From assembly GCA_016927475.1 (NCBI GenBank), contig JAFGMO010000037.1, positions 1-49,000 on the forward strand: a stretch of DNA of 49,000 nt. The letters are read 5' to 3'. Positions 25,471-34,176 of the stretch are shown here, piece by piece. The DNA is from Candidatus Aminicenantota bacterium (GTDB lineage: Bacteria; Acidobacteriota; Aminicenantia; Aminicenantales; Aminicenantaceae). The translations under genes were made by a program, and so were the position numbers. Every line of letters begins with the position of its first letter. Position 1 is the first letter of the stretch. The notes under the pieces are model-generated. The model ran no database searches. It was not told where the DNA came from and saw nothing but the letters and a program-made list of their open reading frames with translations.

Positions 25471-25788
25471 CTATTTGGAAAATTCCAGGAATTCAACGGG
25501 TGCCCCTTTCTCGACGATAAAGGCCACCCTGACTCCCGGAGAGGGGCTGTTGGGCTGAATGAGGATTTTCCGTCCCCTTATCTCGGCCTCGAGGTCATCG
25601 ACCTCGAAAGCTATGTGGGCAACATTTTTGACCAAATAGGGCAGATGACATCCCGGCTCATACCGCATCCATTCTATCCCATAGGGATTCGTGTCAAAAG
25701 GAACGTAGTAGCATTTATAATCGGCCAGATAAACTTCATTCTCCTTTTTTTCCGTAGTGGGAATTCCGATATGATGGTAGCGTCTCAT
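25471..25788 (-). CDS. VOC (glyoxalase-like) family protein
   Basis: This 105-residue protein is a small vicinal-oxygen-chelate domain, with 'MRRYHHIGIPT' at the start (His as first metal ligand), 'NVAHIAFEVDDLEAEI' in the middle and 'GAPVEFLEF' at the end (Glu as last ligand). Members include glyoxalase I, methylmalonyl-CoA epimerase and dioxygenases; length and sequence do not decide among them. Its ATG overlaps the aroQ stop as ATGA and AAGGAG precedes it. It is therefore the last gene of the shikimate operon, although no VOC step is known in that pathway. Confidence 0.82.
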   Translation of the reverse strand: MRRYHHIGIPTTEKKENEVYLADYKCYYVPFDTNPYGIEWMRYEPGCHLPYLVKNVAHIAFEVDDLEAEIRGRKILIQPNSPSPGVRVAFIVEKGAPVEFLEFSK

Positions 25789-26246
25789 TGTTTCTCCTTC
25801 TCACTTTTTACCCCGCAGATTGCGTATAAAAATTTAAGGGCATAAAGGTATCCCAGCCATCCCATCCCTGAAATAACGGCCCGGCAAGCGGAAGCCGTCA
25901 GGCTTGCCCGGCGGAATTCCTCACGGGCATGAATGTTGGACAGATGAACCTCCACACAGGGCTTTTTCACGGCACGCAGGGCATCCAGAACAGCAACGGA
26001 CGTATGGCTGAAAGCCGCCGGATTCAAAACAATCCCGTCCCAATCCTCCCAGCAGGAATGGATTTTTTCCACGATGTCCCCTTCATGGTTGGACTGGAAC
26101 CATTCCATTCCGACATCAAGCTGAGAAGCCGCTCTCCTGACTTCATTCTCGATATGTTCCAGAGACATGTCTCCATATACGTCAGGTTCTCTCGTTCCCA
26201 GCAAATTCAAATTAGGCCCGTTGATAAACATGATTCTTTTAGTCAC
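25785..26246 (-). CDS. aroQ: Type II 3-dehydroquinate dehydratase
   Basis: It removes water from 3-dehydroquinate to give 3-dehydroshikimate. The 153-residue product has the whole type II signature: 'INGPNLNLLGTREPDVYG' (catalytic Tyr at the end), 'FQSNHEGDIVEKIH', 'NPAAFSHTSVAVLDAL' and 'EVHLSNIHAREEFR'. I use the GTG start at 26246, which overlaps the end of aroKB by 8 nt and has AAGGAGGT 5 nt before it. Type II enzymes form dodecamers. Confidence 0.96.
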   Translation of the reverse strand: MTKRIMFINGPNLNLLGTREPDVYGDMSLEHIENEVRRAASQLDVGMEWFQSNHEGDIVEKIHSCWEDWDGIVLNPAAFSHTSVAVLDALRAVKKPCVEVHLSNIHAREEFRRASLTASACRAVISGMGWLGYLYALKFLYAICGVKSEKEKQ

Positions 26247-27825
26247 GAATGACCTCCTTCAAACCCCTGATGATAAGGTCTTGTTCAACATTCTTTTCCA
26301 GTCCCACAAAACCGCATTTTTGCGGCACAACGAAGGTTAATCCCGCTTCCCTTTTCTTATCAAAAGACATGAGGGATACCACTTCGCGAACAGGCAGTCC
26401 TTCGAGATAAACGGGGAGCCCCAAATTTTTCAAAATTTCCCTGGTCTCCCCAATGACCTTCTCTTCCATGTGCCCCATCTCACAAGCCATTCGCAGAGCA
26501 CAAAGAAGCCCCAGCCCGACCGCCTCTCCATGTGTCAACCGTCTGTGCTTGAACCAGCTTTCCAGGGCATGGCCGAAGGTATGGCCCAGGTTAAGGTGTT
26601 TTCGCTCCCCCATTTCATAGGGATCATGACCGACAATGGCTGTTTTAACTCCGGCCGTCCGGACGATAACCTCTTCGAGCAGGCCCAGGTCTTTGAGCAG
26701 AAGATCCCGTCCTTTATCCCTTATGAGGTCATAAAGCCCAACATCTTGGACCATGGCGGATTTAAGAGCCTCGGCCAGCCCTTCCCTCATCCTCCGCCGG
26801 TCGAGAGTGGCGCACAAAAGGGGATCGACAAGAACCGTTTCAGGGAAAAAAAATGTTCCCACCTGGTTTTTTCCTCCCTCTATATTAACGCCGGTTTTCC
26901 CCCCGATACCGGCATCGACCTGGGCCAGAAGTGTCGTCGGCATAACGGCCCACCTCAATCCGCGTAAAAATGTCGAAACGGCAAATCCGGCCGTATCGCT
27001 GACAACACCGCCCCCGAAAGCAAGTACCAAAGAAGATCGCGAGGCTTTTTCACGTATTAACCAGCGATAAATGTTTTTGACCGACGTAAGGCTTTTCGAC
27101 CTTTCCCCGGGTTGAAGAAGGAAAAAAGAAGAATGCAGACCACCGCCTTCCAAAACGGACCGCAGCTTTTTCCCGTAAAGGGAAAAAACACGGCTGTCGG
27201 AAACAACAAAAATCCTGTTTTCACGAAGGAAAGATGCAATAAAACCTAAGGGATGTTCGGCGGCACCATTTTTGATCATAACGGAAGAGACCTTTCCGTC
27301 GACCTCTATATCCAACCTGTGCTCTTTTCCGCGCAGTCTGGACAGAATCACGTCCGCGGTTTTCTCAGGGCTCAAGCCGGTCGTATCCACCCGGTTGGGA
27401 AGGCCGGCGTAGAGCTTCATCCTTCGGCGAGCCATTTTATTTAGGCCGTCCCGGCCTTTTCCTGAAAGAAGCGGCCGTTTTTTTTCTTCATTTTGTATCC
27501 GGCTTAGAATCTCTTCCAGTCCGCAGGTTAAAGTGAAGATAATCCCGGATTCGGTAAGTTTAATAAGGTTATTCCGGTTAAGAAACGTCCCCCCGCCGAC
27601 GGCAATAACCGCATTATTTGTTCGGGAAATCTCGTCACAGAGCTTCCCTTCGGCCCGCCGGAAAAACGATTCGCCGTCCTCGTCAAAAATGCGGGTTATG
27701 CTTTTGTTCATCCTGGAGGAAATAATGGAATCCGTATCGATAAACAACCGGGCCATTCCTTTGGCTAAAAGTTTACCCGCCGCTGTTTTTCCGGAACCGG
27801 GCATTCCGGCCAAAACAATATTCAT
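26239..27825 (-). CDS. aroKB: Shikimate kinase / 3-dehydroquinate synthase fusion
   Basis: This is one 528-residue chain with two enzymes. Residues 1 to about 170 are shikimate kinase, with P-loop GMPGSGKT (7-14), 'FIDTDSII' and 'IAVGGGTF'. Residues about 175-528 are 3-dehydroquinate synthase, with 'AFGGGVVSDTAGF', 'TTLLAQVDAGIGGKTGVN', 'EALKSAM' and 'NLGHTFGHALE' (metal and substrate ligands). Separate genes are the rule in most bacteria; a KB fusion is known from Thermotoga and some others. The ATG overlaps the aroC stop, with AAGGAG before it. Confidence 0.96.
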   Translation of the reverse strand: MNIVLAGMPGSGKTAAGKLLAKGMARLFIDTDSIISSRMNKSITRIFDEDGESFFRRAEGKLCDEISRTNNAVIAVGGGTFLNRNNLIKLTESGIIFTLTCGLEEILSRIQNEEKKRPLLSGKGRDGLNKMARRRMKLYAGLPNRVDTTGLSPEKTADVILSRLRGKEHRLDIEVDGKVSSVMIKNGAAEHPLGFIASFLRENRIFVVSDSRVFSLYGKKLRSVLEGGGLHSSFFLLQPGERSKSLTSVKNIYRWLIREKASRSSLVLAFGGGVVSDTAGFAVSTFLRGLRWAVMPTTLLAQVDAGIGGKTGVNIEGGKNQVGTFFFPETVLVDPLLCATLDRRRMREGLAEALKSAMVQDVGLYDLIRDKGRDLLLKDLGLLEEVIVRTAGVKTAIVGHDPYEMGERKHLNLGHTFGHALESWFKHRRLTHGEAVGLGLLCALRMACEMGHMEEKVIGETREILKNLGLPVYLEGLPVREVVSLMSFDKKREAGLTFVVPQKCGFVGLEKNVEQDLIIRGLKEVIRD

Positions 27826-29000
27826 TCTTTCTCCTTCAACATGCTTTCAGAAGAATTTTTTTGCCTTTTTTTCACAGGGAAAAACAGGCTCTTCATCCTT
27901 TTCCGGTAGGCTCTCAGTCCAGCCCGCATATCTCCGACGGTATCCCCACCGAATTTTTCCGTAAAGGCTTCCGCTAAAACCCAGGAAGCGGCGGCTTCGG
28001 CTATAATGGCCACTGAAGGCACAATACAGAGGTCGCTTCGAACATAAAGTCCTGTCGAAGGACCTCCTTTTTGAATATCAACGGTCGGAAGGGGATCTCT
28101 GAGAGTGGGAACCGGCTTGGCGTATAGACGAATAACAACCGTTTCACCGTTGGACATGCCGCCCTCGATCCCTCCGGCCCGGTTCGTTTTTCGGAAAACT
28201 CCTTTTCCTTTTTCCCAAAAAAGAACATCATGGGCTGAAGCTCCGTTCTCATACGAAGAAGCTATACCCTCACCGATCTCCACGGCCTTGACCGAAGGAA
28301 TGGACATCATGTTTTTTGCCAGAAGGCCGTCCAGCCTGCGGTCCCAATGGACATGGGAACCCAAACCCGGCGGCAAACCTTGAATCAAAACTTCCGCCAC
28401 ACCCCCCAATGAATCGCAGCGTTTTTCCGAGGAGGACAAGGCTTTCTTCATCTCCTTGGAGGCCTCCTTGTCCAGACAAAAAAACGGATCTTCATCCCGG
28501 GCCCGGCGTGTTGCGGCGGAAAAGCCGTCGAACCGTCCCTCCGCCGTAATCTTACCGATGCTCCGGGTAAAACCCAGGACCTGCACACCGAATGTTTGGA
28601 GAAAAATCCCGGCCGTGGTTCCCACGGCCACCCGCATGGCCGTCTCGCGGGCGCTGGCCCTCTCTGCGATATAATGGAGGTTTATAAAATCATATTTCAA
28701 CATTCCGGGAAAATCGGCATGGCCGGGACGGGGCAGGGAAGAGTTTTCGAACTTCTGTTCGAAATTTTTGATCTTCAGACAAATGGGAGTTCCGATGGTC
28801 CGGCCTTCAATCACGCCGGAAAGTATTTCAACCGTGTCTTTTTCTAGAGACGAACGCAACCCCCTACCCGCCGATTGTTTGCGCAGCTCCAACTTTCTAT
28901 TTATCGCCCCGGCATCGAGCCTGAGGCCGGCGGGCATCCCTTCAATGATGCCCGTCAAGCAGGGACCGTGAGATTCACCGGCTGTTAAAAAACGCAGCAT
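27822..29000 (-). CDS. aroC: Chorismate synthase
   Basis: The enzyme makes chorismate from EPSP with reduced FMN. The 392-residue product begins 'MLRFLTAGESHGPCLTGIIEG' (signature 1, split for length) and has 'ERASARETAMRVAVGTTAG' (signature 2) and 'MRAGLRAYRKR' (signature 3 region). I place the start at 29000, where AGGAGGT precedes the ATG. A longer frame to 29090 only reads through aroE. It overlaps the end of aroE by 26 nt. Confidence 0.96.
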   Translation of the reverse strand: MLRFLTAGESHGPCLTGIIEGMPAGLRLDAGAINRKLELRKQSAGRGLRSSLEKDTVEILSGVIEGRTIGTPICLKIKNFEQKFENSSLPRPGHADFPGMLKYDFINLHYIAERASARETAMRVAVGTTAGIFLQTFGVQVLGFTRSIGKITAEGRFDGFSAATRRARDEDPFFCLDKEASKEMKKALSSSEKRCDSLGGVAEVLIQGLPPGLGSHVHWDRRLDGLLAKNMMSIPSVKAVEIGEGIASSYENGASAHDVLFWEKGKGVFRKTNRAGGIEGGMSNGETVVIRLYAKPVPTLRDPLPTVDIQKGGPSTGLYVRSDLCIVPSVAIIAEAAASWVLAEAFTEKFGGDTVGDMRAGLRAYRKRMKSLFFPVKKRQKNSSESMLKEKE

Positions 29001-29844
29001 TCCTGACCTCCTCCGCCGCCTGGAAAAAAAGCGGCTCATCAATCTCGCCCCCGTTCCATAGCTTAAGGGTCTCCACAGCCTGGTAAACAAGCATCCGCCA
29101 CCCGTTTTCGACCGCCGCCCCCTTCCGGCGAAAAGTTACCAAAAACCGTGTATCAAAAGGATTGTAAATGAGATCGAAGGCAACGGTTCCCGGCCGAACA
29201 GCAAATTCGGGCGGCAGGGGCGAACCATCGGCATAAGGGAACATACCGAGCGGAGTGGCATTAACGACAAGGTCCGCTTTTTTCAGACCGGATCTCATCC
29301 TTTCATCCATCCACGGTTCTCCCCGCAACAAGGGAATAAATGAAAAATCCTCCAGGATCTTATATCGTTTCTGCAAATGCCGTCCAAAAAAGAGGATATC
29401 CTTTACTCCAAGCTTATGAAGGGCGTAAATAACCGCCCGGGCAGCCCCCCCGGCTCCCAATACAACGGCAAAAAGATCCTCCGTGTCAGGATTTAATAAG
29501 GGCTTCACAACCCGCATGAAACCTACAAAGTCTGTGTTGTATCCGTCTATTTTTGCTCCGGAACAGCGAATAACATTGACGGCACCGATACGGGAGGCAT
29601 CCACAGACACCTCATCCAGAAAGGATAACATGCACTCCTTATAAGGGATGGTCACGTTCAACCCTCGGATAAAAGATGATCGAAGGCCTTCCATAAACGT
29701 TTTGATTTTTTTGGGGTTGACGGGAAAAAGACCATAAGCACATCCCCGTCCTGCCCGGCGAAAATAGGCATTGAATATCTTAGGGGAGAAACTGTGTCCC
29801 AGTTTCTCCCCTAAGAGACCGAAGGACACTTTCTCAATGTCCAT
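28975..29844 (-). CDS. aroE: Shikimate dehydrogenase
   Basis: It reduces 3-dehydroshikimate with NADPH. The 289-residue product carries 'GLLGEKLGHSFSPKIFNAYF' (shikimate site), 'NVTIPYKE' (catalytic Lys), 'GYNTDF' (catalytic Asp), 'VLGAGGAARAVIYAL' (NADP loop) and 'NATPLGMFP'. The ATG at 29844 overlaps the end of aroA by 11 nt and has GAGGTGG just before it. The longer open frame to 30183 reads through aroA out of frame and is not used. Confidence 0.95.
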   Translation of the reverse strand: MDIEKVSFGLLGEKLGHSFSPKIFNAYFRRAGRGCAYGLFPVNPKKIKTFMEGLRSSFIRGLNVTIPYKECMLSFLDEVSVDASRIGAVNVIRCSGAKIDGYNTDFVGFMRVVKPLLNPDTEDLFAVVLGAGGAARAVIYALHKLGVKDILFFGRHLQKRYKILEDFSFIPLLRGEPWMDERMRSGLKKADLVVNATPLGMFPYADGSPLPPEFAVRPGTVAFDLIYNPFDTRFLVTFRRKGAAVENGWRMLVYQAVETLKLWNGGEIDEPLFFQAAEEVRNAAFFNSR

Positions 29845-31126
29845 ATTCCCACCTCTTGAGGACATCGGTAAAACCGGGATAAGATATTCCACAGCATTCA
29901 AAATCCCGGACGATGGTTTCTCCCTCCGCCGACAACCCGGCCACGGCCAGGCACATGGCGATCCTGTGGTCGCCCTCGGAATCCACAACGGCTCCCCGCA
30001 GTTTTTGGGGGCCTTCGACCATAAATCCGTCCTCTCTTTCCTCGATCTCGGCGCCCATTTTGCGAAGGTTGCGAACAACAGCCCCGATACGGTCGCTTTC
30101 CTTAATCCTAAGTTCTGAAGCCCCCCTGACAACCGTCCGTCCCCGGGCCAAAGCTCCCACAAGAGCCAACAGGGGCACTTCATCGATCATGGACGGGATG
30201 TCTTTTGCTTCTAACTCAACACCCTCTAAATCCCCGGCAAAGGCGGTCAATGTGGCTGCGGGCTCCCCTCCGGTTATCTTCTCCTCTGAAATTTCAATTT
30301 TCGCGCCCATTTTTCCCAGGATATCGAGAAAGCCGGTCCGGGTGGGATTGACTCCGACATTCGGCAGAATCACCTTGGATTTTTCACTGAGTACTGCCGC
30401 TGTTAATAAAAACGCAGCCGAAGAAATATCCCCCGGAATAGTGATCCTCCCCTCCTCAAGTCTTTTGCGTCCCTGGACATGAATAACATTCCCCTCCCGA
30501 GAAATATCCGCACCAAAAAACTTTAGAAGCCGCTCCGTATGGTCACGACAGGAAACGGGCTCTGTGATCCGGCTTTCCCCGTCGGCCAGGAGTGCGGCCA
30601 AAATCACAGCGGACTTAAGCTGGCCACTGGGAACAGGCAGTTTATAAACGATAGGATTGAGAGAGGCTCCGTTTACAGCCATGGGAAGAACATTTCCCTT
30701 GCAACGGCCTATAATACGGGCGCCCATACGTTCCAGAGGCTCGGCTACTCTTTTCATAGGCCTTTTTTTAAGGGAAGGATCCCCCTCAATAACGGAAAAA
30801 AAATCCTGGCCGGCAACGAGTCCCATCAATAACCGGGCTGTGGTACCGGAATTGCCGGCCATAAGGACAGCGCTGGATTCATGAAATAAAAAGAGATCCT
30901 TCCCTCCTATTTCGACAATATTGTTCTTCCTGCGAACGAATTCCACTCCAAGGTTTCGAAGACAAAACAATGTGGACAGACAGTCCCCGGAAAAGAGAAA
31001 ATTTTCGATCCGTGTTTCGCCCCGTGCCATGGCCCCGATAAAAGCCGCCCGGTGAGATATGGACTTATCTCCGGGCACAAAAATTTCCCCCTGGAATCCG
31101 GAGCATTTTTTGATGTTAAGATTCAT
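29834..31126 (-). CDS. aroA: 3-phosphoshikimate 1-carboxyvinyltransferase (EPSP synthase)
   Basis: It joins PEP and shikimate 3-phosphate. The 430-residue product has 'PGDKSISHRAAFIGAMARGE', 'AGNSGTTARLLMG' (PEP and glyphosate site), 'SGQLKSAVILAAL', 'KESDRIGAV' and 'DHRIAM', all standard. I place the start at the ATG at 31126, with GAGGAAG upstream, instead of a TTG eight codons earlier at the edge of the attenuator U-tract. It is the first structural gene of the operon aroA-E-C-KB-Q-VOC, directly after an attenuator leader. Confidence 0.96.
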   Translation of the reverse strand: MNLNIKKCSGFQGEIFVPGDKSISHRAAFIGAMARGETRIENFLFSGDCLSTLFCLRNLGVEFVRRKNNIVEIGGKDLFLFHESSAVLMAGNSGTTARLLMGLVAGQDFFSVIEGDPSLKKRPMKRVAEPLERMGARIIGRCKGNVLPMAVNGASLNPIVYKLPVPSGQLKSAVILAALLADGESRITEPVSCRDHTERLLKFFGADISREGNVIHVQGRKRLEEGRITIPGDISSAAFLLTAAVLSEKSKVILPNVGVNPTRTGFLDILGKMGAKIEISEEKITGGEPAATLTAFAGDLEGVELEAKDIPSMIDEVPLLALVGALARGRTVVRGASELRIKESDRIGAVVRNLRKMGAEIEEREDGFMVEGPQKLRGAVVDSEGDHRIAMCLAVAGLSAEGETIVRDFECCGISYPGFTDVLKRWEYGH

Positions 31127-31152
31127 CTTCCTCGATTTTTCCTTGTCCAAAA

Positions 31153-31185
31153 AAAAACCCGCTCATTCTCTGTGAGCGGGTCTTT
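31153..31185 (-). terminator. aro attenuator terminator
   Basis: ACCCGCTCA and TGAGCGGGT form a perfect 9-bp stem around a 7-nt loop, extendable by one G-U and three A-U pairs. The U-tract is nine long (31149-31157). It lies between the aro leader peptide and aroA. As in the trp leader, its 5' arm AGACCC can pair instead with GGGTCT at the leader stop codon. Confidence 0.9.
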
Positions 31186-31232
31186 AAGCTTCTCTTAAGA
31201 TGTCTTCGAAAGGAGAAGAATCTTACAGACCC
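31178..31232 (-). promoter_or_regulatory. aro antiterminator helix
   Basis: GGGTCTGTAAGATTCTT (31232 down to 31216), identical to the trp leader arm, can pair with AGAAGCTTAAAGACCC (31193 down to 31178) over most of its length. A G-U pair of the trp helix is G-C here. That change keeps pairing and supports a selected structure. Confidence 0.78.
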
Positions 31233-31288
31233 GTCCTTCTAAACCGCCAAAAAAGGCGGTAATAAAAGGAGGCCTGTTTTATCTTCAT
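31223..31288 (-). CDS. aro leader peptide rich in Phe, Tyr and Trp
   Basis: This 21-codon frame begins MKIKQAS, has FYYRLFWRF at positions 8-16 and ends RRTGL-stop. It contains three Phe, two Tyr and one Trp, the three end products of the pathway whose common genes lie downstream. CGGAAGG ends 5 nt before the ATG, a good ribosome-binding site. The peptide end and the following 19 nt are identical in DNA to those of the trp leader. ACAGGCC in codons 4-7 can pair with GGTCTGT at the stop (one G-U), and ACCGCC-tttttt-GGCGGT forms an inner hairpin containing the Trp codon. Function as an attenuator sensor is inference with strong structural support. Confidence 0.82.
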   Translation of the reverse strand: MKIKQASFYYRLFWRFRRTGL

Positions 31289-31314
31289 CGATTCCTTCCG
31301 TTATTCAGAGCCTT

Positions 31315-31342
31315 ATTCTATTCAGGGAGAGGTTAAAGTCAA
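31315..31342 (-). promoter_or_regulatory. aro operon promoter
   Basis: TTGACT (31337-31342) and TAGAAT (31315-31320) are 16 nt apart, the same spacing as in the trp promoter. The start point would be near 31308, about 20 nt before the leader peptide ATG. Confidence 0.65.
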
Positions 31343-31364
31343 GCAAATTTTATCATTAATTTTT

Positions 31365-34151
31365 TTAAAAACCACCGCCGTCTTCAGAAATGATGGGCCG
31401 GATATAAATGGAACGAAAATAAAGAGGGGTGTTATGGGATTGAAGTTCGATCTGACCGCAAGGATAGATCGGTTTATCCCTCTCCCAGTAGTTCTCTAAT
31501 ACGACGTTATCGACGACAAGCACGCCGTTCAGCAAAACAGTCACACGCTCACCCTTCATCCTGATGAAAAACGTATTCCACTCACCGACCGGGTTATCGG
31601 CTGCAGCCAGAGGTTTGGAAGGACCGGACTTGTTGTTGTAAAGACCGCCTGAACCTTCCGGCCACTGGGCGGGATCCCAGACTTGAACCTGGGGAGAACC
31701 CCGAAGATAAATCCCGCTGTCACCGTTCTCCTCAATCTTCCAGTCGATAAACATCTCAAAATCTGTATAGTCTTTTTTTGTACAAAGGCTTTGGCCCTTT
31801 GCATCGAAGATAAGGGTTTCTCCCATAACCTTCCAATGGTCCCGCATACTCTCATCGGCTTTTTTTTGAGCTTCCTGGAGTTCCTCGGCGGACATGGCCG
31901 CCCGGGATACGGGATTTCCGACAAGCCCCTTCCAGCCTGACAGGTCGCGGCCGTTGAAAAGGAGGAAAAAACCTTCTCTTTCGAGTTCCTCTTCCACATA
32001 TCTCTGAACCCTTTCCCGGTCATAAGGGCTGGGGACGATTCGCGCCGCCTGCTTCAAGACAGCGATAGTCCTTGTTCCCGAAAGGCCGCTTTCCGGTCCG
32101 GCAGGCGGCAGGGCAACGGAAAGCACGGCCCAGGCTGCTTCTTCACAAAGCTCTGGATCGCGCAAAAATTCCGCCGCAATCTCCAGTGCGGCCTGATTTT
32201 TTATTCCCGAAAGGCCGCTTAGAATCACTTTTTTCTCATCGTCATCCATAGCCGTCTCCAGGGCTTTTCTGTACCAATCCAGTTTTTCCTCTTCGGAAAA
32301 GGGCCCATCATGAACAAGGCGGATAAATCCCTTCAGTATGGGTATCCGGTGGGACATAGCCTCTGAATCCATGAGGATAGAAAAGAGCTTATCCGCCGCA
32401 TCCGGATCCCGCCAATCGCCTAAAGCCCTTAAAGCCTCTTCCCGAAGATCCTCATCCGATGTCTGAACAAGTTTGATTACTGAAGTCAGAGCTGCCGGGC
32501 CTCCCAACCGGGCAAGGGCCGGAAGATACCGGGATTTTTTCTTTTCTTCAGCTTCGTTTAGGGCATTCAGAAAAGGTTCGGTTCGTGCTTCCACGTTATC
32601 GAGGTCAAGGGCTGCGGCGACCGCCGCCTTGCGTGCCAGGACGGTTTCCTGCACGTCTTCGGCTCTTCTCAGAAGGGTCATGCAGCGGGGCAAATCCTCT
32701 GCCGAAACAAGGGTTTCCAGTCCATCCAGGGCGGCCCGGCGGATATCAGGATTTTTTTCTTCGGCGGAGCGGTAAAAAAGATGAAGCTGCTCCCGGGCTC
32801 CCCGTGTGGAAAGAAGCCGAAGCAGGACTGCTTTCGCCCCGGGCCGGGCCCCATCAAAAACCGCAACAATTTCAGGAACGAGAAGACCGGCGGAAAACAA
32901 AAGCAGGGTTTCTTCAAGAACCATCCGTTCCTTCTCCCCGGCCGTATCCAGTTGAACCATAAGATCTTTCAGGATTTTTTCGCCTCCCAGCCGGAACAAG
33001 GCCGGAACAGCCGCACAGCGAACCGATTCATCTTCGTCTTTCAGAAATCCGCGGATATCGTCCAGAATGGATGTCTCTCCTTTTTGTCCCAGCATAGCAA
33101 TAATATCCGCTCTTATATGCGCAGGAGCTTCCATGGCTTTGTCCAGCCAAAGCCGGGCCGCTTCTTTTCCCCCTTTGGTCCGGGCCAGGGTCAGGGCTTT
33201 TTTTCGGAAGGCCCGGTTTTCGCTTTCCGAAGCCGACAAGATGTCCGGAAGGGCTCTATCCCCGGCAACCTCGGCAATGATGCTTAAAGCCCGGCAACGA
33301 AGGGCGTTTTCCTGTGAAGCCGTATAGTGGGCCGTTATCTCGCGGCAAATCTGAAGGCATGTCTCCACTTCGCCGTTCTCGGCCAGCCTTTGGGCATAAT
33401 CGAGCAGGATAATGGGAGCAAGGGCCCTCTCCCGGAAAGGTGCCGTTACGGACACCTTTTCAAAAACCGAGGCGGCCCGGGCATCACCGATCTCGGCCAA
33501 CGCCCTGAGCACGGCAATACGCTCTTCACTATCAAAATTTCCGGCTGAAACCATTATCTTTTCAACGGCTTTTCTGCTTCGCATCCTGCCAAGGGCCTGG
33601 ATAATGGGGAGGCGCACTTTCCTCTCCGCAGAACCGAGAGATTTAAGCAGAGCCTCCTCGGCATCAGGGGTTCCGATAACCGCCAGGGCCCGGGCTGCGG
33701 GGTCACATAAATAAGGATCAGATAAAAACCGGCTGAGGGATGGAACCGACTCATCTTTCCCGGCAAGTTGAAGCCGGGCCATCAGAAAAACCTTGGCTTC
33801 CCGGTCTAAACCTCTCTGCAAAGCACGGGCTACGGCACCCACAAAATCTTTTCTTTCTTTTTCTCCCCCCGGGCGACAGACATAATCCGTCAGCGCTTTC
33901 AGGGCATACCTTACTTTTTCATCCCCTCCCTTTTCCGGAGAAACCATCATGGCACACAAATTTTCGATTATTTCCTCTCCGAAAGTGAGAAGACGCACCG
34001 CAAGACGATCCCTGTGTGCCGCATCATGTGCGGGAAATTCCTCGAGAACAGCGGTCCATTCGACGCTCTTCTCTTTCTCCAACTCCTGCACCCAACAGAA
34101 GGAAGCCGCCAGAAGAACAAAAACAAAAATCACATATTGTTTTCTTTTCAT
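31365..34151 (-). CDS. Exported HEAT-repeat protein with C-terminal DUF1080 domain
   Basis: A 928-residue protein with a signal peptide (first 20 residues from the ATG at 34151), many HEAT-like helical repeats (about 40-690; 'AARALAVIGTPDAEEALLKSL', split, and 'EEALRALGDWRDPDAADKLF'), and a C-terminal DUF1080 domain (about 725-928). The last is recognised by 'FFLLFNGRDLSGWKG', 'DFEMFIDWKIEENGDSGIYL' and 'FRSIYIRPI'. DUF1080 proteins include 3-keto-glycoside hydrolases or lyases that act with Gfo/Idh/MocA dehydrogenases, and such a dehydrogenase gene lies immediately upstream, 25 nt away. I infer a two-gene system acting on sugars. The HEAT part would be a scaffold. An upstream start at 34196 overlaps that gene and lacks a ribosome-binding site. 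Confidence 0.85.
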   Translation of the reverse strand: MKRKQYVIFVFVLLAASFCWVQELEKEKSVEWTAVLEEFPAHDAAHRDRLAVRLLTFGEEIIENLCAMMVSPEKGGDEKVRYALKALTDYVCRPGGEKERKDFVGAVARALQRGLDREAKVFLMARLQLAGKDESVPSLSRFLSDPYLCDPAARALAVIGTPDAEEALLKSLGSAERKVRLPIIQALGRMRSRKAVEKIMVSAGNFDSEERIAVLRALAEIGDARAASVFEKVSVTAPFRERALAPIILLDYAQRLAENGEVETCLQICREITAHYTASQENALRCRALSIIAEVAGDRALPDILSASESENRAFRKKALTLARTKGGKEAARLWLDKAMEAPAHIRADIIAMLGQKGETSILDDIRGFLKDEDESVRCAAVPALFRLGGEKILKDLMVQLDTAGEKERMVLEETLLLFSAGLLVPEIVAVFDGARPGAKAVLLRLLSTRGAREQLHLFYRSAEEKNPDIRRAALDGLETLVSAEDLPRCMTLLRRAEDVQETVLARKAAVAAALDLDNVEARTEPFLNALNEAEEKKKSRYLPALARLGGPAALTSVIKLVQTSDEDLREEALRALGDWRDPDAADKLFSILMDSEAMSHRIPILKGFIRLVHDGPFSEEEKLDWYRKALETAMDDDEKKVILSGLSGIKNQAALEIAAEFLRDPELCEEAAWAVLSVALPPAGPESGLSGTRTIAVLKQAARIVPSPYDRERVQRYVEEELEREGFFLLFNGRDLSGWKGLVGNPVSRAAMSAEELQEAQKKADESMRDHWKVMGETLIFDAKGQSLCTKKDYTDFEMFIDWKIEENGDSGIYLRGSPQVQVWDPAQWPEGSGGLYNNKSGPSKPLAAADNPVGEWNTFFIRMKGERVTVLLNGVLVVDNVVLENYWERDKPIYPCGQIELQSHNTPLYFRSIYIRPIISEDGGGF

Positions 34152-34176
34152 TTTCTCTTCCCTTTCATACACGGCA

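Noticed and set aside
32473..33714. Long plus-strand open frames opposite the HEAT/DUF1080 gene
   Set aside because: They are mirror frames of a GC-biased coding region and show low-complexity Arg/Ser/Pro-rich sequence without any domain.
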